This document shows positions 61,310-64,000 of a DNA stretch of 64,000 nt, piece after piece. Under the pieces are notes generated by a model. That model was not told the DNA's origin. It was given only the letters and a program-made list of their open reading frames with translations, and did no database searches. The position numbers and the translations under genes were made by a program. Origin of the DNA: Siphonodentalium dalli (Eukaryota > Mollusca > Scaphopoda > Gadilida > Siphonodentaliidae); assembly GCA_032622095.1 (NCBI GenBank), contig CP136069.1, positions 106,792,278-106,856,277 of the forward strand, given 5' to 3'. How positions within the stretch are numbered: position 1 is the stretch's first letter; every line of letters starts with the position of its first letter.

Positions 61310-63073
61310 TCACCACCACACACATATATAGGTATCCCCACCACACACATCTATATGTATCCCCACCACACACATATGTAGGTATCACCACCACATACAT
61401 ATATAGGTATCCCCGCCACACACATATATAGGTATTCCCGCCACATACATATATAGGTATCCTCACCACACACATCTATAGGTTTCCCCACCACACACAT
61501 ATATAGGTATCCCCACCACACACATCTATATGTATCCCCACCACACACATATATAGGTATCACCACCACATACATATATAGGTATCCCCGCCACACACAT
61601 ATATAGATATTCCCGCCACATACATATATAGGTATCCTCACCACACACATCTATATGTATTCCCACCACATACATATATAGGTATCACCACCACATACAT
61701 ATTTAGGTATCCCCACCACACAAATATATAGGTATCCCCGCCACATACATATATAGGTATCACCACCATACACATATATAGGTCTCCCCACCGCATACAT
61801 CTATATGTATCCCAACCACACACATCTATATGTATCCCAACCACACGCATCTATAGGTATCCCCACCACACACATATATAGGTATCCCCACCATACACAT
61901 CTATAGGTATCCCCACCACACACATATATAGGTATCCCCACCACACACATCTATATGTATCCCCACCACACACATATATAGGTATCCCCACCACACACAG
62001 ATATAGGTATCCCCACCATACACATCAATATGTATCACCGCCACACACATATATAGGTATCCCCTCCACATACATATATAGGTATCCCCAACATACACAT
62101 ATATAGGTATTCCCACCATACACATCTATATGTATAACCGCCACACTCATATATAGGTATCCCCACCACATACATCTATAGGTATCACCACCACATACAT
62201 ATATAGGTATCCCCACCACATAAATATATAGGTATCCCCACCACATAAATATATAGGTATCCCCACCACACACATCAATATGTATCACCACCACATACAT
62301 ATATAGGTATCCCCACCACACACATATATAGGTATCCCCACCACATACATATATAGGTATCCCCACCACACACATATAGGTATCCTCACCACACACATAT
62401 ATAGGTATCCTCACCACACACATATATAGGTCTCCCCGCCACATACATCTATAGGTATCACCACTACATACATCTATAGTTATCACCACCACATACATCT
62501 ATAGGTATCCCCACCACATACATCTATAGGTATCACCACCACATACATCTATATGTATCCCCGCCACACACATCTATAGGTATCCTCACCACACACATAT
62601 ATAGGTATCCCCACCACATACATCTATAGGTATCCCCACCACACACATATATAGGTATCCCCACCACACACATATATAGGTATCACCACCACATACATAT
62701 ATAGGTATCCCCGCCACACACATATATAGGTATTCCCGCCACATACATATATAGGTATCCTCACCACACAAATCTATAGGTATCCCCACCACATACATAT
62801 ATAGGTATCACCACCACATACATATATAGGTATCCCCACCACATACATATATAGGTATCACCACCACATACATATATAGGTATCACCACCATACACATAT
62901 ATAGGTATCCCCACCGCATACATCTATATGTATCCCAACCACACACATCTATATGTATCCCAACCACACGCATCTATAGGTATCCCCACCACACACATAT
63001 ATAGGTATCCCAACCACACGCATCTATAGGTATCCCCACCACACACATATATAGGTATCCCCACCACACACAT

Positions 63074-64000
63074 CTATATGTATCCCCACCACACACATCT
63101 ATAGGTATCCCCACCACACACATCTATAGGTATCCCCACCATACACATCAATATGTATCACCGCCACACACATATATAGGTATCCCCACCACATACATCT
63201 ATAGGTATCCCCACCATACACATATATAGGTATCCCCACCAAACACATCTATATGTATAACCGCCACACTCATATATAGGTATCCCCACCACATACATCT
63301 ATAGGTATCACCACCACATACATATATAGGTATCCCCACAACATAAATCTATAGGTATCCCCACCACACTCATCAATATGTATCACCACCACATACATAT
63401 ATAGGTATCCCCACCACACACATATATAGGTATCCCCACCACATACATATATAGGTATCCCCACCACACACATATAGGTATCCTCACCACACACATATAT
63501 AGGTATCCTCACCACACACATATATAGGTCTCCCCGCCACATACATCTATAGGTATCACCACCACATACATCTATAGTTATCACCACCACATACATCTAT
63601 AGGTATCCCCACCACATACATCTATAGGTATCCCCACCACATACATCTATATGTATCCCCGCCACACACATCTATAGGTATCCTCACCATACACATATAT
63701 AGGTATCCCCACCATACACATCTATAGGTATCCCCGCCACACACATTTATAGGTATCCCCACCACATACATATATAGGTATCCCCACCATACACATATAT
63801 AGGTATCCCCACCACATACATATATAGGTATCACCACCACACACATATAAATATCCCCGCCACATACATATAGGTATCCCCACCACACACATATAGGTAT
63901 CCCCACCACACACATCTATAGGTATCACCACCACATACATATAGAGGTATCCCCAACACATACATATATAGGTATCCCCACCACATACATATATAGGTAT
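63074..64000. repeat. Right member of the 6,804-bp pair, cut by window end
   Basis: Follows 56,270-57,196 to the final base, so the matching segment probably continues beyond the window. Differences are few: GTATCCCCACCAAAC near 63,232 in place of CCATAC, CACACTCATCAATATG near 63,366, and a CCATACAC unit near 63,787. Confidence 0.78.

Larger units (their letters stand above)
1..64000 (+). repeat. 25-bp satellite array filling the window
   Basis: Every stretch of the window is made of a 25-bp unit in one orientation: C-rich box CCCCACCAC, then ATACATATATA, then GGTAT. At 25 bp per unit the window holds about 2,500 copies. Recurrent substitutions are CATA to CACA in the middle, CATAT to CATCT, TAGG to TATG, CCCC to CACC or CCTC, and CACC to CGCC. 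Length variants range from about 22 to 30 bp. No stretch longer than a single unit departs from this pattern, so there is no unique or transposon-derived sequence. The array enters and leaves the window mid-array. Such length and hierarchy are typical of eukaryotic heterochromatic satellites. The family and chromosomal site are not recognised. Confidence 0.98.
48601..64000. repeat. Right-hand satellite domain
   Basis: From about 48.6 kb a CACGCATC unit appears that I do not see further left. In the form CCAACCACACGC it starts near 49,771, 52,339, 53,088, 54,561, 55,359, 56,157, 58,842, 60,313, 61,837, 62,959 and 63,009. Alternating units of CACACATCTATATG and CACACATATATAGG also become common (for example 49.3-49.5 and 59.87-60.0 kb). 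The CATAAATTATAT and CATCTAGAGG units are absent. Modules of 0.75-1.5 kb are shuffled through the domain. Confidence 0.8.

Noticed and set aside
1-64000. CRISPR array
   Set aside because: Units are directly contiguous with no unique spacers, and the array is far too long. The pattern is a plain tandem satellite.
1-64000. Telomeric repeat
   Set aside because: The unit has no short G-rich telomere motif such as TTAGGG, TTTAGGG or TTAGG in tandem. The G-rich strand reads GTGGTGGGG once per 25 bp.
1-64000. TATA-box promoters or CArG-like sites (CCTATATATG)
   Set aside because: These words arise from the unit itself and occur in almost every repeat. Nothing distinguishes one copy as a regulatory site.
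1-64000. tRNA, rRNA or other RNA genes
   Set aside because: No stretch departs from the satellite pattern by more than a unit, so there is no room for a structured RNA gene.

Overview
The whole 64,000-base window is one tandem satellite array. A 25-bp unit, with 22-30 bp variants, repeats head to tail about 2,500 times from the first base to the last. I see no unique sequence, transposon, RNA gene or credible protein gene, and no inversion of unit orientation. Both ends fall inside the array, so the true array is longer than the window. On the + strand the unit is a C-rich box (CCCCACCAC), then an alternating pyrimidine-purine AT-rich stretch (ATACATATATA), then GGTAT. An exact consensus copy lies at 322-346 (40% GC; C greatly exceeds G on the + strand).

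An array this long and gene-free indicates a eukaryotic chromosome, most likely heterochromatin (centromeric, pericentromeric, subtelomeric, or a sex or B chromosome) assembled from long reads. That is inference. I do not recognise the satellite family and cannot name the organism.

The units fall into a few linked variant types, and strings of variants are copied as higher-order repeats (HORs). From left to right: (1) 0.2-2.6 kb, a 1,197-bp tandem duplication; (2) 2.4-10.8 kb, a 2.98-kb HOR with two full copies and one partial copy; (3) 10.1-17.4 kb, a mosaic with a period near 2.57 kb; (4) 18.6-28.8 kb, an HOR with two modules per period and steps of 2.66, 3.49 and 2.61 kb; (5) 28.8-34.2 kb, a 1.75-2.09 kb HOR that includes a patch with many extra cytosines; (6) 34.2-38.25 kb, a 4.07-kb segment that repeats 16.3-20.37 kb at a distance of 17.88 kb; (7) 37.8-44.5 kb, a 3.43-kb tandem duplication; (8) 44.5-48.6 kb, shorter rearranged modules with a 1.87-kb step; (9) 48.6-64.0 kb, a right-hand domain with its own variants, a roughly 900-bp block present four to five times, and a 6.80-kb-spaced repeat that runs off the end.

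The many open frames, nearly all on the - strand, come from the repeat itself. The - strand consensus has no stop codon, and because 25 is not a multiple of 3 a frame passes through all three phases every 75 bases. Frames end mainly where an A-to-C unit variant creates TAG. I annotate no CDS. The most useful observations are the nested HOR architecture, the 17.88-kb-spaced duplication, the variant that would complete a 16-bp palindrome but usually travels with a variant that breaks it, nine sparse XbaI-type sites, and the C-insertion cluster at 28.6-30.7 kb that may mark unpolished assembly. I found no sign of a new biochemical system.
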